From contig JADBKU010000020.1 in the NCBI GenBank assembly GCA_014896235.1, positions 79,304 to 143,303 of the forward strand: a stretch of 64,000 bases of DNA. The letters run 5' to 3'. The position numbers and the translations under genes are program-made. Shown here one piece after another: positions 1 to 9,152 of the stretch. Within the stretch, counting starts at the first letter, position 1; each line of letters opens with the position of its first letter. The notes beneath the pieces were generated by a model that did not search any database, had not been told where the DNA came from, and worked only from the letters and a program-made list of their open reading frames with translations. Source of the DNA: a bacterium (GTDB lineage Bacteria; Desulfobacterota; Binatia; Binatales; Binataceae).

Positions 1-2
1 GG

Positions 3-68
3 TTCACAAGCTTCGTCCGCCTGCCCGTCAAGGACGCGTTCTCGGCGCTTTACGAACTTAAGGCGTGA
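3..68 (+). CDS. C-terminal end of an unidentified protein
   Basis: One frame is open from the window edge and ends at a TGA at 66-68, giving a 21-residue tail that finishes LYELKA. The composition (hydrophobic and charged residues alternating) looks like real protein, but the piece is too short to assign. It lies 150 bases upstream of the tRNA-Thr gene and would belong to the chromosome left of the island. Confidence 0.35.
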   Translation, partial: FTSFVRLPVKDAFSALYELKA

Positions 69-217
69 CAGAGGCGCGGACGAATTGATGGCGGCGCGAC
101 CGCCGCCGCGAAATCACGCCTCGAACGGGCATACGCTGTAAAATTCGGACCCGGTTGTTCAGATAGCTGGGGATTCGTGCTAAAAGGCTTGAGCTGCGGA
201 CGCTTGGCCAATTGCGG

Positions 218-293
218 GCCACCCTAGCTCAGTCGGTAGAGCAGCTGATTCGTAATCAGCAGGTCGTCGGTTCGAATCCGACGGGTGGCTCCA
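218..293 (+). tRNA. tRNA-Thr (anticodon CGT)
   Basis: The sequence folds as a cloverleaf: acceptor GCCACCC (218-224) pairs with GGGTGGC (283-289), the D arm has GCTC/GAGC, the anticodon stem is GCTGA/TCAGC around loop TTCGTAA, and the T arm is GTCGG/CCGAC with TTCGAAT. The anticodon CGT reads ACG (Thr). The CCA end is encoded (291-293). The gene borders the accessory island, and tRNA 3' ends are common integration sites. Confidence 0.95.
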
Positions 294-655
294 AAAAAAT
301 CAAAGGTTTTTTCGCTTTAACACTCCCGAAAATCATGTCTGGTGCCTATTGGGTGCCTATGTCGAAAAGAGTACGGCGCTCCGAATGTCACGAACGCCGG
401 ATTCTAGCGGCAAGGGCGCAGCGTTGATCATGGAACGTTCGGGTGACTCTTTCTGTACCGGCAGGGAACGACCATGGAACTTCTGCTCGGTGTTCATAAA
501 CGCCCGGACGACATTACAACCGCTAAGGTGGAATCAGGTCGGCGCACCGTGAAGCCTGCTCCCGTCAGGTTCCGCTACCGACGCAGGAACCTCGCTCTTA
601 AACTCTTCGTGCCCCCCGGCATCCTCCGGAAGGCGGAACACTTGCGGGATGTGTC
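294..655. other. Island left edge, no gene; paired 9-bp direct repeat
   Basis: No convincing gene is seen in this stretch. Just after the tRNA-Thr 3' end an A-run is followed by two copies of GGTGCCTAT at 341-349 and 352-360, an 11-base period. Short direct repeats like this beside a tRNA resemble integrase arm-binding sites, but no matching att repeat was found by eye elsewhere in the window. Confidence 0.4.
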
Positions 656-988
656 TTAAACTTCGTCCAAATATTCAATCACTCGATCTAGGTCCGAGGC
701 ATTCGGAGGAAAACCCTCAGTCAGTGGGAGAAGCGTCGGCCCAGCTTTAGCGTACGGTGCGACTACGTCGATTGTTACCGCTCTGCTGGAGGAACCGTGA
801 ACCCGGGTGAATTCGAAGAGCCAAGTGGTCACGTGCGGATCATTTCCACTGTACCCGGCCATCACGAACCTAGGCGTGTCCAACATCGCATCCACGAATG
901 CCTGATAATAGTAACCGAAAGGCGTTGGATCTCTAACCAGTTTCGCTTCCTTCTTGAATCCCGAGATCAACGGAGACGGGGCTGCTTT
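656..988 (-). pseudogene. SIR2-like protein, C-terminal remnant
   Basis: The open frame reads through about 110 residues with a stop at 656. It contains FGYYYQAFVDAML and then FVMAGYSGNDPH, the late Rossmann strand typical of SIR2_2-type domains found in defence and NAD-consuming proteins. The N-terminal two thirds, including the nucleotide-binding GAG motif, are absent. The frame runs into the end of an IS21-family element at about 989, so insertion probably broke the gene. No N-terminal half is found on the other side of the insertion. It is distinct in sequence from the complete SIR2-like gene at 20449-21666. Confidence 0.6.
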
Positions 989-1101
989 TGACAATGCGGA
1001 TTGGCCCACTTTGATATTCAGATTTGGCCCACCCTCCTGGTTTTCAGTTTCTCGTTTTCACCAATGATCGTTTCGCCGCGCACTTGCTGGTTAGGGGGAG
1101 T

Positions 1102-1126
1102 GCGAGGGGGAAGCATTCCCCCTCGC
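1102..1126 (-). terminator. Hairpin just past istB
   Basis: A perfect 11-bp stem, GCGAGGGGGAA paired with TTCCCCCTCGC around a GCA loop, lies nine bases beyond the istB stop. No T-run follows in the istB direction, so it may act as a transcript-stabilising hairpin instead of a classical terminator. A related hairpin with stem GAGGGGGA is found at 16262-16280 in the Tn554-like element. Confidence 0.5.
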
Positions 1127-1134
1127 CACTTCCG

Positions 1135-1929
1135 TTAGCCTGACGGACTGGCAACCGCTGCTCGGCTCTTGCGTCGCTCCGCGGTTCTGCGAAAGCGGAA
1201 GGACTCGGCGCCGGTCTCGATGATGTGCGCTCGATCGGTAATGCGATCGAGCAGCGCTTTGCACAGCCGGGCATTGGGGATCACCTTGGTCCATTCCGAA
1301 AAAGGTAAATTAGTAGTGACGATGATCGCCGCCTTCTCCGCCCGCTCCGCGATCACCTGGAACAGGAACTCCGCGCCGACCTCGGCCAGCGGAACGTAAC
1401 CCACTTCATCGAGCGCGATAAGGTCGTAGCGGGCCCAGCGCGAGAGCGCGCGGCCGAGCTGCAGCTGATGCTTGGCCTCGACCAGTTCGTTGATCAGCGC
1501 GGCGGCGGTCGCGAATCGAACCCGCCGCTTCTGCCGGCATGCGGCCACCGCCAGTCCCGTGAGCAGATGGGTTTTGCCGGTTCCGCTGTCCCCTATAAAG
1601 ATGACCGGCTCGGCCTTGGCGATATAGTCGCCCCTGGCGAGTTCGTGGATCTGTTGCGCGGAGACCTTGGGAGACTTGGCGAACTCGAACTCTTCCAGGG
1701 TCTTCATCCGCGGCAGATGCGCCTCGCGGATGCGCCGCTCGACCAGCCGCAGTTCGCGATCCTCGAGTTCCGCCTGCAGCAGCGCTTCGAGATAACCGAG
1801 ATGGGTGCGCCGCTCGCGCAGTGCCTGCTCGGCGAGTTGGGTGCATTGTGCGGCCACGCTCGGCAGGCGCAGGACCCTGCACTGCTGGCGGATGGTGGCG
1901 GCCTCCAGCGCGGTGCTCTCCGCATTCAT
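1135..1929 (-). CDS. istB: IS21 helper ATPase IstB
   Basis: A 264-residue AAA+ ATPase of the DnaC/IstB family that assists the IstA transposase in target capture. Walker A reads GDSGTGKTH and Walker [12 protein letters not shown]. The full length is usual for IstB. The start [11 protein letters not shown] is chosen because its ATG overlaps the istA stop (ATGA at 1926-1929), the standard istA-istB coupling; a longer in-frame opening upstream lies inside istA and is ignored. The gene appears intact, but its partner is truncated. Confidence 0.9.
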   Translation of the reverse strand: MNAESTALEAATIRQQCRVLRLPSVAAQCTQLAEQALRERRTHLGYLEALLQAELEDRELRLVERRIREAHLPRMKTLEEFEFAKSPKVSAQQIHELARGDYIAKAEPVIFIGDSGTGKTHLLTGLAVAACRQKRRVRFATAAALINELVEAKHQLQLGRALSRWARYDLIALDEVGYVPLAEVGAEFLFQVIAERAEKAAIIVTTNLPFSEWTKVIPNARLCKALLDRITDRAHIIETGAESFRFRRTAERRKSRAAVASPSG

Positions 1930-2935
1930 GATGCCGCCTCCTGGCCGAGCAGTCCGTCGTAATCGATCAGCGACGGCGTCGGACGTTCGTAGCGCGAGAG
2001 CGCGCCCAACTCCACGATAGTGCTTCGCGCGCGGACCAGGTCGGCCGCCTCGGCCAGATGCCGAATCGCCGCCGCGTCCGAGCATCCGAGCGAGAGCGCT
2101 TCTTCCACCGCGGCGCGCACCCGCTGATGCCCGTGTTGTTTTACCAGGCTCAGCACCCGGATCATCTGGCGCGTGCCGCTCTGCTTGCCATGCCGGCCGA
2201 TTAGGTCGGCCAGCAGCCGATCGTAACTCTCCGGCCACAGCCCGCGTTGCCGCCACGCGAGTAGCGGCTTCGATCCCGCCAGCGCTCCCGGCTTGCGCTC
2301 CAGGACATCAAGATAATGTTCGAGGTCCAGGACCTGCTGGTTGCGTTCGTAGCTGCGCTCATGCCGTGCAATTAAGCGGCCCTCGTCGCGCACTTCCACC
2401 TGACTTGGATAGAGCCGGACCTCGACCGTCTTGCCCGCCGGCGCTGGCACCGAATACAGGTTGGTTCGCACTCGCACACATCCGAGCCCGTCCACGCGCG
2501 GGAACGAGATCTCCGCCAGCTCGAACCCGCTCTCCGCCAGCGGCAGCAGATGCGCGCGTTCCTCGATCATCAGCGCTCCCACCGGCCGGTTCTGACCGGC
2601 GATCTGGCGCCGTTCATCTTCGCGGCAGGCGGCAAGGAGTTGCGCGTTGAGAGCTTCGAGGTCGCGCACTTTGGGTATCGGCACCCAGTGGTTGCGCCGG
2701 AAGTAGCCGGCCTCGCTTTCGATGCCGCCTTTTTCGTGCGCTTCATACGGCGAGCAAAACTCGCTGGCGAAGCGCCAGTGCGAGCGGAACGCGATGAAGC
2801 GCGCGGTCTCCTCGCGCTGATAACCGCGTAGGATTTTCTTCACCGCCGCTTTCAAGTTGTCATAGCGCAGGAGGTGGAATACGCCCTGAAAATACTGGAA
2901 GGCGTGCTCATGGGTGTCAGCACGAGATGGTTTTG
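1926..2935 (-). pseudogene. istA: IS21 transposase IstA, 5'-truncated
   Basis: About 335 residues of IstA remain, from [20 protein letters not shown] (second Asp of the DDE catalytic triad at YDN) through [11 protein letters not shown] (catalytic Glu region) to a normal C-terminus with the SH3-like beta-barrel region ([13 protein letters not shown]). The N-terminal helix-turn-helix and first catalytic Asp, roughly 160 residues, are missing. At about 2935 the reading frame runs into foreign sequence ([16 protein letters not shown]) copied from the DUF3592-like gene at 10412-10837. The protein should be inactive. Confidence 0.85.
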
Positions 2936-2940
2936 GTACG

Positions 2941-3314
2941 CATAGGCGGCTCATCGCCGCTGCCTTCGCAAGCTTCATGGCCTCTCTTAACGTCCCAACA
3001 TTTATTCACATCCTGCGCCACGAGGCGTCCGTCACAGCCGTTGTCACTAAGACTGAGTGCTGGAATCATGCCAGTGTTCTTTATTCCTTCGTTCGACGGA
3101 AAGACATATACGGGCGGCGACTCTTCACCACCCCCAAACCTGCGAGTTATAAGCCCCGGCAGCTCGATTAAGGTCTATTTCTCAAGCAAGCCTTCGCCGC
3201 AAGAGAATCGCGCATTCGAGCCATGGGCGGGCCTTTGGAACGAGGATCATCCCGATGGGGCTAGTTTTGCCTGGTTTTCACCGCTTCATCCTGTTGAGCT
3301 TAAGACGATGGTGG
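2941..3314 (+). pseudogene. DUF3592-like membrane protein, decayed copy
   Basis: This is the degenerate counterpart of the gene at 10412-10837. Recognisable blocks are [20 protein letters not shown] and KTECWNHASVLYSF in one frame and then SSPQENRAFEPWAGL-type sequence in another, so several frameshifts separate them. The region corresponding to the functional start is lost at the IstA junction. No product is expected. Confidence 0.75.
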
Positions 3315-3327
3315 CGCAAAGCCTGAT

Positions 3328-3986
3328 TCAGCCCTCTGCAGTAACGACGTTTCGACGAGTACACTTACGCCAGTACCTATCTCGTGCAACGTGGTTGCCG
3401 CGTCCTCGGCGGCCGATTCCGAACAGTTCCCTCGGCGGCAGCGTGATGCGGTCGGTGATCGGCAGTAGTAGGCCCTGGAGCCGGCGCACGATCTCGGGGG
3501 GGGTGGGCCAATTTACAGCATCGAAGTGGGCCAATTCAGCGTATCGAAATCACTTGCGCTGCTGGGCGCGATTTCCGCGAGCACGACCAAAGTGACGCTT
3601 GGTTGCGGCAAGTCGCATTGTTCGAGGTTCCAAACCCAGTAGAAAGCGGGCACAAAGCGGCGGCAGCTCTTTTCATCCTTGGAAGTAGCGTCGGGTTCTT
3701 CGGTGTCGCTCTGCTTCGCGTCGTCAATCTTCCAGAAAGGTAACGATCGTGGCTCTCCTCGCGCCCTTGCGGATCGATCCGCCAAGCGCGTTGGCCTGGC
3801 GCATCGTGAGCCAGAACGGGAGACGTATTTCGACGCGGACAGCAGAAAATAGTTGATCCCTCGATACGGCTTCCAGTGAATCAGATTGCCGGGCAATCCC
3901 GTTGATCCACGGCGGCGCCACGGCACGACGCCGCTTTCGAGCGGAGTTACGATGATCTTCTCGGTGACAATCGCGTAAACGTCCAT
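3328..3986 (-). pseudogene. ArdC-like N-terminal domain, decayed copy
   Basis: It starts with MDVYAIVTEKII and continues through ESGVVPWRR, then GINYFLLSASKYVS, matching the ardC 5' part at 9770-10357. Frameshifts follow SKYVS, and the piece equivalent to residues ~127-156 is replaced by IS21-end sequence. The part nearest 3330 again matches (SRAYYSPI-like and LPPRELF) and stops at the same transposon junction as the intact copy. No functional protein is expected. Confidence 0.8.
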
Positions 3987-4007
3987 GGTTCGATGCCTCC
4001 TCGCTCA

Positions 4008-4219
4008 GTAGCCGTCTTCGTCGATTCGGTGGGCGGTGAAGTCGCGTTCGGCAGCGCTCTCGCCGTGGCCGCAGCGATCGCCGTAAGAGAGACCTTATCG
4101 CCAGCAGTAGTAGAAGGCTCGCTCGCCGGGGTTGATTTCCGGCCTGGCAGTTCGGCTCCGCGCATCGGGCCGGATACCTGGCGGTAGATCCGCCCAGGGT
4201 CGCATTTGAAACGTCGTCA
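4008..4219 (-). pseudogene. Small Cys-rich protein, decayed copy
   Basis: The - strand sequence matches 9542-9751 (MRRRFKCD protein): RYPARCAEPNCQ and then INPGERAFYY in shifted frames, then HRIDEDGY at the end, with several indels. It marks the outer end of the left inverted-repeat arm. Confidence 0.7.
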
Positions 4220-4331
4220 TAATGATTGAGCTTGCTGTTTCTCGGCCAGCAAAGTGGCAGGTACCGAGTTTTCCGACGGCATTCGGCGCGGTGATTTCCT
4301 TCATGCTCGTCGCTACCTCGTGAATCTTCAG

Positions 4332-4515
4332 CTCTAGGAAACGTTGCGACCTTCAACGCGTAGTGGTCGATCTTCCGGATTTCGTCCCGTTGCGGTTGCG
4401 CCGAGTTCTTGATCGTCATCGACCGAGGCTGATCCGCCCGTTTGCAACGAAAAACGACATCCGGCCAATAGCTGTCACGGGCGATCTTCGGCGGGCGTTG
4501 TTCGTTCTGCGCGAA
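4332..4515 (-). pseudogene. Second DUF3883 C-terminal tail fragment
   Basis: The - strand reads NEQRPPKIARDSYWP, then RCKRADQPRSMTIKNSAQ, then DEIRKIDHYALKVATF. This is the same order and spacing as the C-terminal tail of the helicase/DUF3883 gene at 4923-5110 (NEKRTAEDRRDCYWL, MTIKDPAQ, DEIRKIDHYALRAAS). The piece begins right after the hicB stop, so hicAB sits between two direct copies of the same gene tail, one intact and one diverged. Confidence 0.75.
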
Positions 4516-4522
4516 CCGACTT

Positions 4523-4729
4523 TCACGCTTCGACGTATTCGCAGAGCGCCGAGGGCGGCGGGACCGGCGCTCCGTCCTCGCGCAAACCATCCAAATGGAA
4601 GCGGATGGCTTCCTTGATCTCCCGTTCGACTTCCTCGACCGTCGCGCCCGTGGCGACGCATCCGGGGAGATCAGGCACATAAGCCGAGTAATTGCCGTCA
4701 GCCCTTTCGATCACAACCGCGTAGCGCAT
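4523..4729 (-). CDS. hicB: HicB-family antitoxin
   Basis: A 68-residue HicB-like protein: MRYAVVIERADGNYSAYVPD, then LPGCVATGATVEEVEREIKEA, the partial RNase H-like fold that binds and neutralises HicA. No separate DNA-binding C-terminal domain is visible, so autoregulation may need HicA or be absent. The start lies two bases after the hicA stop. It is the last gene of a helicase-hicA-hicB run on the - strand. Confidence 0.88.
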   Translation of the reverse strand: MRYAVVIERADGNYSAYVPDLPGCVATGATVEEVEREIKEAIRFHLDGLREDGAPVPPPSALCEYVEA

Positions 4730-4731
4730 AT

Positions 4732-4926
4732 CTATTGTCCTCGCTTGATCTGAGCCTGTTTGAAGATGCTATTCAATGTCCCTGGCGCAAGGTCATCCGA
4801 TGGCTTTCCGGCCACGGTAACGCGTCCCGGTTTGGATGGGTGCTTGAATTGCCGATGGCTGCCGCGCGTGGCCACAAGATACCATCCGTCGTCTTCGAGC
4901 ATCTGAATAACTTCGCGAACCTTCAC
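4732..4926 (-). CDS. hicA: HicA-family mRNA interferase toxin
   Basis: A 64-residue double-stranded-RNA-binding-fold toxin. VREVIQMLEDDGW is followed by GSHRQFKHP, whose His is the catalytic residue of HicA, and the end is TLNSIFKQAQI. HicA cleaves mRNA and tmRNA when released from HicB. Its ATG overlaps the TGA of the upstream helicase/DUF3883 gene (4923-4926), so translation is probably coupled to that gene; TA pairs are usually free-standing. Confidence 0.9.
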   Translation of the reverse strand: MKVREVIQMLEDDGWYLVATRGSHRQFKHPSKPGRVTVAGKPSDDLAPGTLNSIFKQAQIKRGQ

Positions 4927-7900
4927 GCTCTGGCCTCAAGGCTGGCCGCGCGAAGCGCATAATGGTCAATTTTCCGGATCTCGTCCCATTTCAGTTGCGC
5001 AGGGTCTTTGATCGTCATCAGCTTCGGGCCGCTTCGGTGTTTGCATCGGGTGACGACGTAAAGCCAGTAGCAGTCGCGCCGGTCCTCGGCGGTGCGTTTT
5101 TCGTTCGGCGTCAGCGCGACAACGCCGTCATCGCCCGCGAGCCCCTTGACCTCGATCAGCCGGAGTTCGCCCGAGTTGGCGTCGAAAGTAGTGATGTCGT
5201 ACCCAAGGTTCTTTTCATGCACGTCCGCCACCACGCGGCCCTGGAATCGCTCGTACTCCATCGCGGCGCGCATCGCGATCGCCTCGGTCTCGGGATCGGG
5301 CCGGAGGTTGCGAACTTCGGGCCTCTCCCGCTCGGGATGCGGAAGGACCAGAACTGAAGTCATACGCTCGATTCCCTGGAGCGTCAGCGACCGCTGTCGT
5401 TCCAGTTCTTCCCGGCGCCGGTTGCGCCGCTCCATCAGTTCCCCCTGCCTCATCTCGGCCTGGCGCAGGTTGCCCGCTGCTCCTTCGACGCCGCGCTCGA
5501 CATCCTCATGGAGTCGCGCGATTCGCTGGTCTTCGCGGAAGATCAACTCGGTCAGGGACGTCTCCACGTGTTCACGGATTCGCTCGACTTCGGCGAGGCG
5601 ATCCGCGCGGACCTCTTCAAGAAATGGGACGAGCGCGTTGTCATTAAGCCATGCGCGCGGTTCCGGAAGCGTCGCGACCCTGGGAAGCTCGCCGGGAGCC
5701 GGGGCGGGGCTGAGATTTCCAAGCACTCCGGGATCGCGGAGGGTAGCCGAGCCGGCTGAAGAAACCTCCACGGCGAACATCCGCTCATGGATCACGTCGC
5801 CCAGCCCATCGACGACCTTTGCCCGGTAAAAATCAATTCGGACCGGTTCGGTAATGTCCAGCGAGTAGAAGCAGGCGCCTTGCACCATCGACTCGCGTGA
5901 TTTGTCGACGGTATATCGGCGAATCGCCTCGAACAGGGGATGGCCGGGGGTTACCCATTCGAGATTGTTCTTCTCGGCGACCTTCCTGTCGGTCGAAAAG
6001 CGCGGATAGCGGTTGGAGAGGAGATCGAGCCGCCAGTCGGAGCTGCTCTCGTAACGCTTCAGGGCGGGCGGCGTCGCGGCCGGATCGAAAGTATGCGGCA
6101 GGCCGGCGAGCGGCTTGAGCGTGAACGGCACGTGCGGCGCAGCCTGGGCAATGAAGCGGGCGATTGTCTCGGGCAACGACCCGGCGTTCCTGAGCGCGTG
6201 CGCGTCTTTCGACCAGCATCGCGAGGTTGAGCTGCTTGCTCGCGAGGCCTTCAAGCGCGTTGTGGCAGATCGCCCGGAATCGCTCTTCGCTGACCGGGCT
6301 CAACAACCGTTCTTCCAGGTCTTCGTCACCGAGGTTTCCCGCATAGTAGTCCCGCAGCACCCTCTCGATATGGGCAGCCGGCAGGACTTCACCGACCACG
6401 TTGAAGACCGCATCGTCGTCGAGCGCATTGCGGATCTCCTGCAAGCGCTCGTGCAGCTTGTCGAGAATCCGGCCCTCGACGGTGTTCGTCGCGACGAAGT
6501 TGAAGATCAGACAGTCGTGGAGCTGGCCGTAGCGATGGATGCGGCCCATCCGCTGTTCGAGCCGGTTGGGGTTCCATGGAATGTCGTAATTGAACATGAC
6601 GTGGCAGCACTGGAGGTTGATGCCTTCGCCGGCCGCTTCCGTCGCCACCAGAATTTGGATCGCGCCTTCGCGGAACTGCTGCTCTACGTAAAGCCGGGAG
6701 CCCTTTTCGTCGCGCGAGCCGATCGGCATCCCACCGTGGATGAACCCGACGCGGAAGCCCCAGTTGCGGAGCTTATCGACCAAATAATCCAGCGTGTCCT
6801 TGAATTCGGTAAAGATCAGAAGGCGCTCGCCGGGTTGGTCGAAGAAGCCCTGCTCGCGGAGCACCGCGCGAAGCTTCGCGAGTTTCGCTTCCGCCTCGGC
6901 CTCTTCCAGCTTCTTCGCCTGACCGGCAAGCGTTTCAAGCTTAGCGACCTCCTCGCGGACCTGAGCCGGATTCTGGGCGACAGTTATTGCCGCCAGAACG
7001 CCTTCCAGCCGCTCACGTTCCGCTTCTTCCATTTCCTCGAGCTCTTCCTCGGTGGGAAGGTCACGGGGAGCCGTGAGCGCGATCTCCTGGGCGCGCTTTA
7101 GATTTTCCGTCAGCCGGCGCGCGCGGTTCTCCAGCGAATGGCGCATGGCGTAGGCGCTGGACGCGAGCCGCCGCTGATACAGCGCCATCAGGAATCCCAC
7201 GGCGCGGGCGCGCGGGTCGTCGCCCTTTTCGGCCGCCTTGCGCGACTGGTCCTTTACGAACGCCGTCACGTCGCGGTACAGGCGCAACTCTTCGTAGTCG
7301 ATTGTAAAATCCGCGGTCCGCGTGTCACGCTTAGTGAAGAGCTTGCGCGCCTTCCATGAGCCGTCTGGCTGGCGCTCCGGAAAATAGACCATCGCCTGTT
7401 TGGTCCGGCGCAGATAGAAAGGAGCGGAGCGCTGTTCGATCGCTTGCCGGATCGACTTCACGTCCGCGTAAGCGTCCTGATCGAGAAGCTGAAGGAAGCG
7501 GCTGAAGTGCTCGGGGTCGCCTTTGTGTGGCGTGGCGGTCAGCAGAAGGATGTGGTCCGAATGATCGCGAAGGAGCTCGCCAAGAGCATAGCGGGCGGTC
7601 TTTCGGGCCGGAGGCGACCATGACATCCGGTGAGCCTCATCGACAATCACCATGTCCCAGTGGACCTGTTGAAGGCCGGGCAGGATCGTATCGCGCTTCG
7701 CCAGGTCCAGCGACGTGATGACTTGCCGATTCTGCAGCCACTGGTTTATGCCGAATTGCTCGCGGATCGCATCGCCCTTCAGCACGATGAACTGCTCGTC
7801 GAATTTCTCCCGCAGCTCGCGTTGCCATTGGAAAGTGAGATTCGCAGGACAGACGACCAAAGTACGTTGAGCCAACCCACGCAGCTTCAGCTCCCGCAGA

Positions 7901-8325
7901 AGCAAGCCGGCCATGATCGTCTTGCCCGCCCCGGCATCGTCGGCAAGCAGAAAGCGGACGCGGGCGAGCTTCAGAAGGTAGTCGTAGACCGCTTCGAGCT
8001 GATGCGGCAGCGGATCGACGCGGGAAATCGAGAGGCCGAAGTAAGGATCGAACTCGTAGGCGATACCGAGCGAATAGGCTTGCAGCCCCAGACGCAGCGG
8101 TTCGCAATCCCCACCGTAGGGAGACGCGCTGCGCTCGACTTTGAGGCTCTCGATCTCAACTCGGCTTAGCGGAACGCTCCTGAAAATGTTGGTATGGATT
8201 CCGACCAGCCCGAGCTCCCAGGTGTCGGAATTGACCGGAGCAATGGTAACGACGCGCATCGGCTCGCTGAAAAGCGAGCCGGAGAGGACCTCGCCAGCTG
8301 CTATCGGTTGATTATCGTTCGACAA
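4923..8325 (-). pseudogene. SNF2-family helicase with C-terminal DUF3883 (DrmD-like), frameshifted
   Basis: Two overlapping frames make one ~1130-residue protein. The first frame has the helicase core: LADDAGAGKTIMAG (Walker A), IVDEAHRMSW (DEAH box), LLLTATPHKG (motif III), ATEAAGEGINLQ (motif V) and RLEQRMGRIHRYGQ (motif VI). The second has a long coiled coil and a DUF3883 domain (LGYDITTFD and LRLIEVKG, a PD-(D/E)XK-like fold). The switch falls at an AAA run (6207-6209); removing one A restores continuity. The architecture resembles DrmD of DISARM defence, but no other DISARM gene is present. The likely start is a TTG at 8325 after a G-rich site. It may be a real mutation or a sequencing error. 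Confidence 0.8.
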
Positions 8326-8430
8326 GACCCCCCCGCCTCGCTGAGCAGTCTCAATTTAGCACAACTGCCCATTTGGATCCCTTCTCTGATGGAATCAAAC
8401 TTACACTTCCAGTGACCAGCTCTCGTAATT

Positions 8431-8441
8431 GGGGGGGGGGG
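8431..8441. repeat. G11 homopolymer
   Basis: A run of eleven G residues sits between the helicase start and the higA stop, with a C7 run nearby (8328-8334). Such tracts are prone to slippage and to sequencing error. The helicase promoter should lie close by. Confidence 0.9.
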
Positions 8442-8446
8442 AGTTT

Positions 8447-8830
8447 CTACGCCGCGGGACGGCGACGCGGCGCGCGAATCGGGCGGATGAGCACCTCGGC
8501 CGGAATCCCGAAGCGCTGGTTGAGACGGCGGATCATCTCAAGCGAAAGTCGCCGCTTGCGGTGCATCACCTCATAAACGCGGCTGCGACCACCGATCACG
8601 CCGACGAGCGCTCGATGGTCCAGTCCCTGCTGCTCAAGGCGGAACTTGATCGCCTCGATCGGGTCCGGCGCGTCCATCGGCAAATGCTTGTCCTCGTAGG
8701 CCTCCACCAGCGTCGTCAGCACCTCGAGACGGTCCGCTTCTGGCGTCCCTTCTTTGGCGCCCCATAGCCGTTCGATCTCACGCAGCGCGGCGTCGTGGTC
8801 GGCGTCATTGCGAATCGGCTTAATCTCCAT
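8447..8830 (-). CDS. higA: HigA-family antitoxin
   Basis: A 127-residue COG5499-type antitoxin. The N-terminal part (DHDAALREIERLWGA) is typical of the family. The C-terminal helix-turn-helix (GLDHRALVGVIGGRSRVYEV, then RRLSLEMIRRLNQRF) would bind the operon promoter. The start at 8830 (MEIKPIRND) is preferred over the ATG at 8851 because it matches the family N-terminus and overlaps the higB end by a few bases. Confidence 0.88.
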   Translation of the reverse strand: MEIKPIRNDADHDAALREIERLWGAKEGTPEADRLEVLTTLVEAYEDKHLPMDAPDPIEAIKFRLEQQGLDHRALVGVIGGRSRVYEVMHRKRRLSLEMIRRLNQRFGIPAEVLIRPIRAPRRRPAA

Positions 8831-9152
8831 GCTGAACCGTCCTTGCGTCAATCCTGTCGTAATCCGCGTGGGTTTCGATCCACTTGATGAACACGATCTG
8901 ACGCACGTAATCGATTGCCGTGACTAACCGGTAATCGTTCCCCTTGATGTTGAAGACCACGCGGTCGGCGCTGACGATGCTCGCCGTCGCGTAGCTTCGC
9001 TTCACCTCGGCCGAGTTCCGCCATCTCGCTCGCTGGACTTCGTGGAACCAAGCGTCTAGGGCCGCCTTGACCGCCCTTTGCCCCTTCTGTCCCTTCAACG
9101 ATTCGACGAACCGCGTCAGCGTCCTCCGCGCAATCACCCGCACCGAATGCAT
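8820..9152 (-). CDS. higB: HigB-family mRNA interferase toxin
   Basis: A 110-residue RelE-superfamily toxin of the HigB_toxin type. Family features visible are IARRTLTRFVESL at the start, VVFNIKGNDYRLVTAIDY in the middle and VFIKWIETHADYDRID near the end. It cleaves ribosome-bound mRNA. The toxin-first order with overlap into higA is usual for higBA. It is one of two toxin-antitoxin pairs within 5 kb here. Confidence 0.92.
   Translation of the reverse strand: MHSVRVIARRTLTRFVESLKGQKGQRAVKAALDAWFHEVQRARWRNSAEVKRSYATASIVSADRVVFNIKGNDYRLVTAIDYVRQIVFIKWIETHADYDRIDARTVQHGD

Larger units (their letters stand above)
989..3546 (-). mobile_element. IS21-family insertion sequence, mosaic
   Basis: The left end has two copies of TTGGCCCAC with a 23-base period (1001-1009, 1024-1032). 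The right end has the inverse GTGGGCCAA twice with the same period (3503-3511, 3526-3534). Such multiple terminal repeats are typical of IS21 elements, and the 2.55 kb span is the normal size. istB is complete. istA is complete only from its middle onward: its 5' part should fill about 2935-3500 but is replaced by sequence homologous to 10238-10812 (ardC/DUF3592 segment). The element is therefore either recombined or misassembled, and it should not be able to transpose by itself. Confidence 0.7.
2933..4219 (-). repeat. Left arm of a ~1.3 kb inverted repeat (decayed)
   Basis: Read on the - strand this segment follows 9544-10812 base by base, including the junction between truncated ardC and the transposon end (GCACGAGATAGGTACTG). 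It has many single-base differences and small indels, and a ~95-base replacement at 3504-3598 carrying the IS21 terminal repeats. All three genes of the right arm are frameshifted here. It abuts the istA fragment on its left. Confidence 0.85.

Noticed and set aside
212..427. Open frame across the tRNA-Thr gene
   Set aside because: It translates the tRNA itself and its flank; no protein motif is present.
5092..5829. + strand Ser/Arg-rich frame of 245 codons
   Set aside because: It is antisense to the DUF3883 coding region with extremely biased composition.
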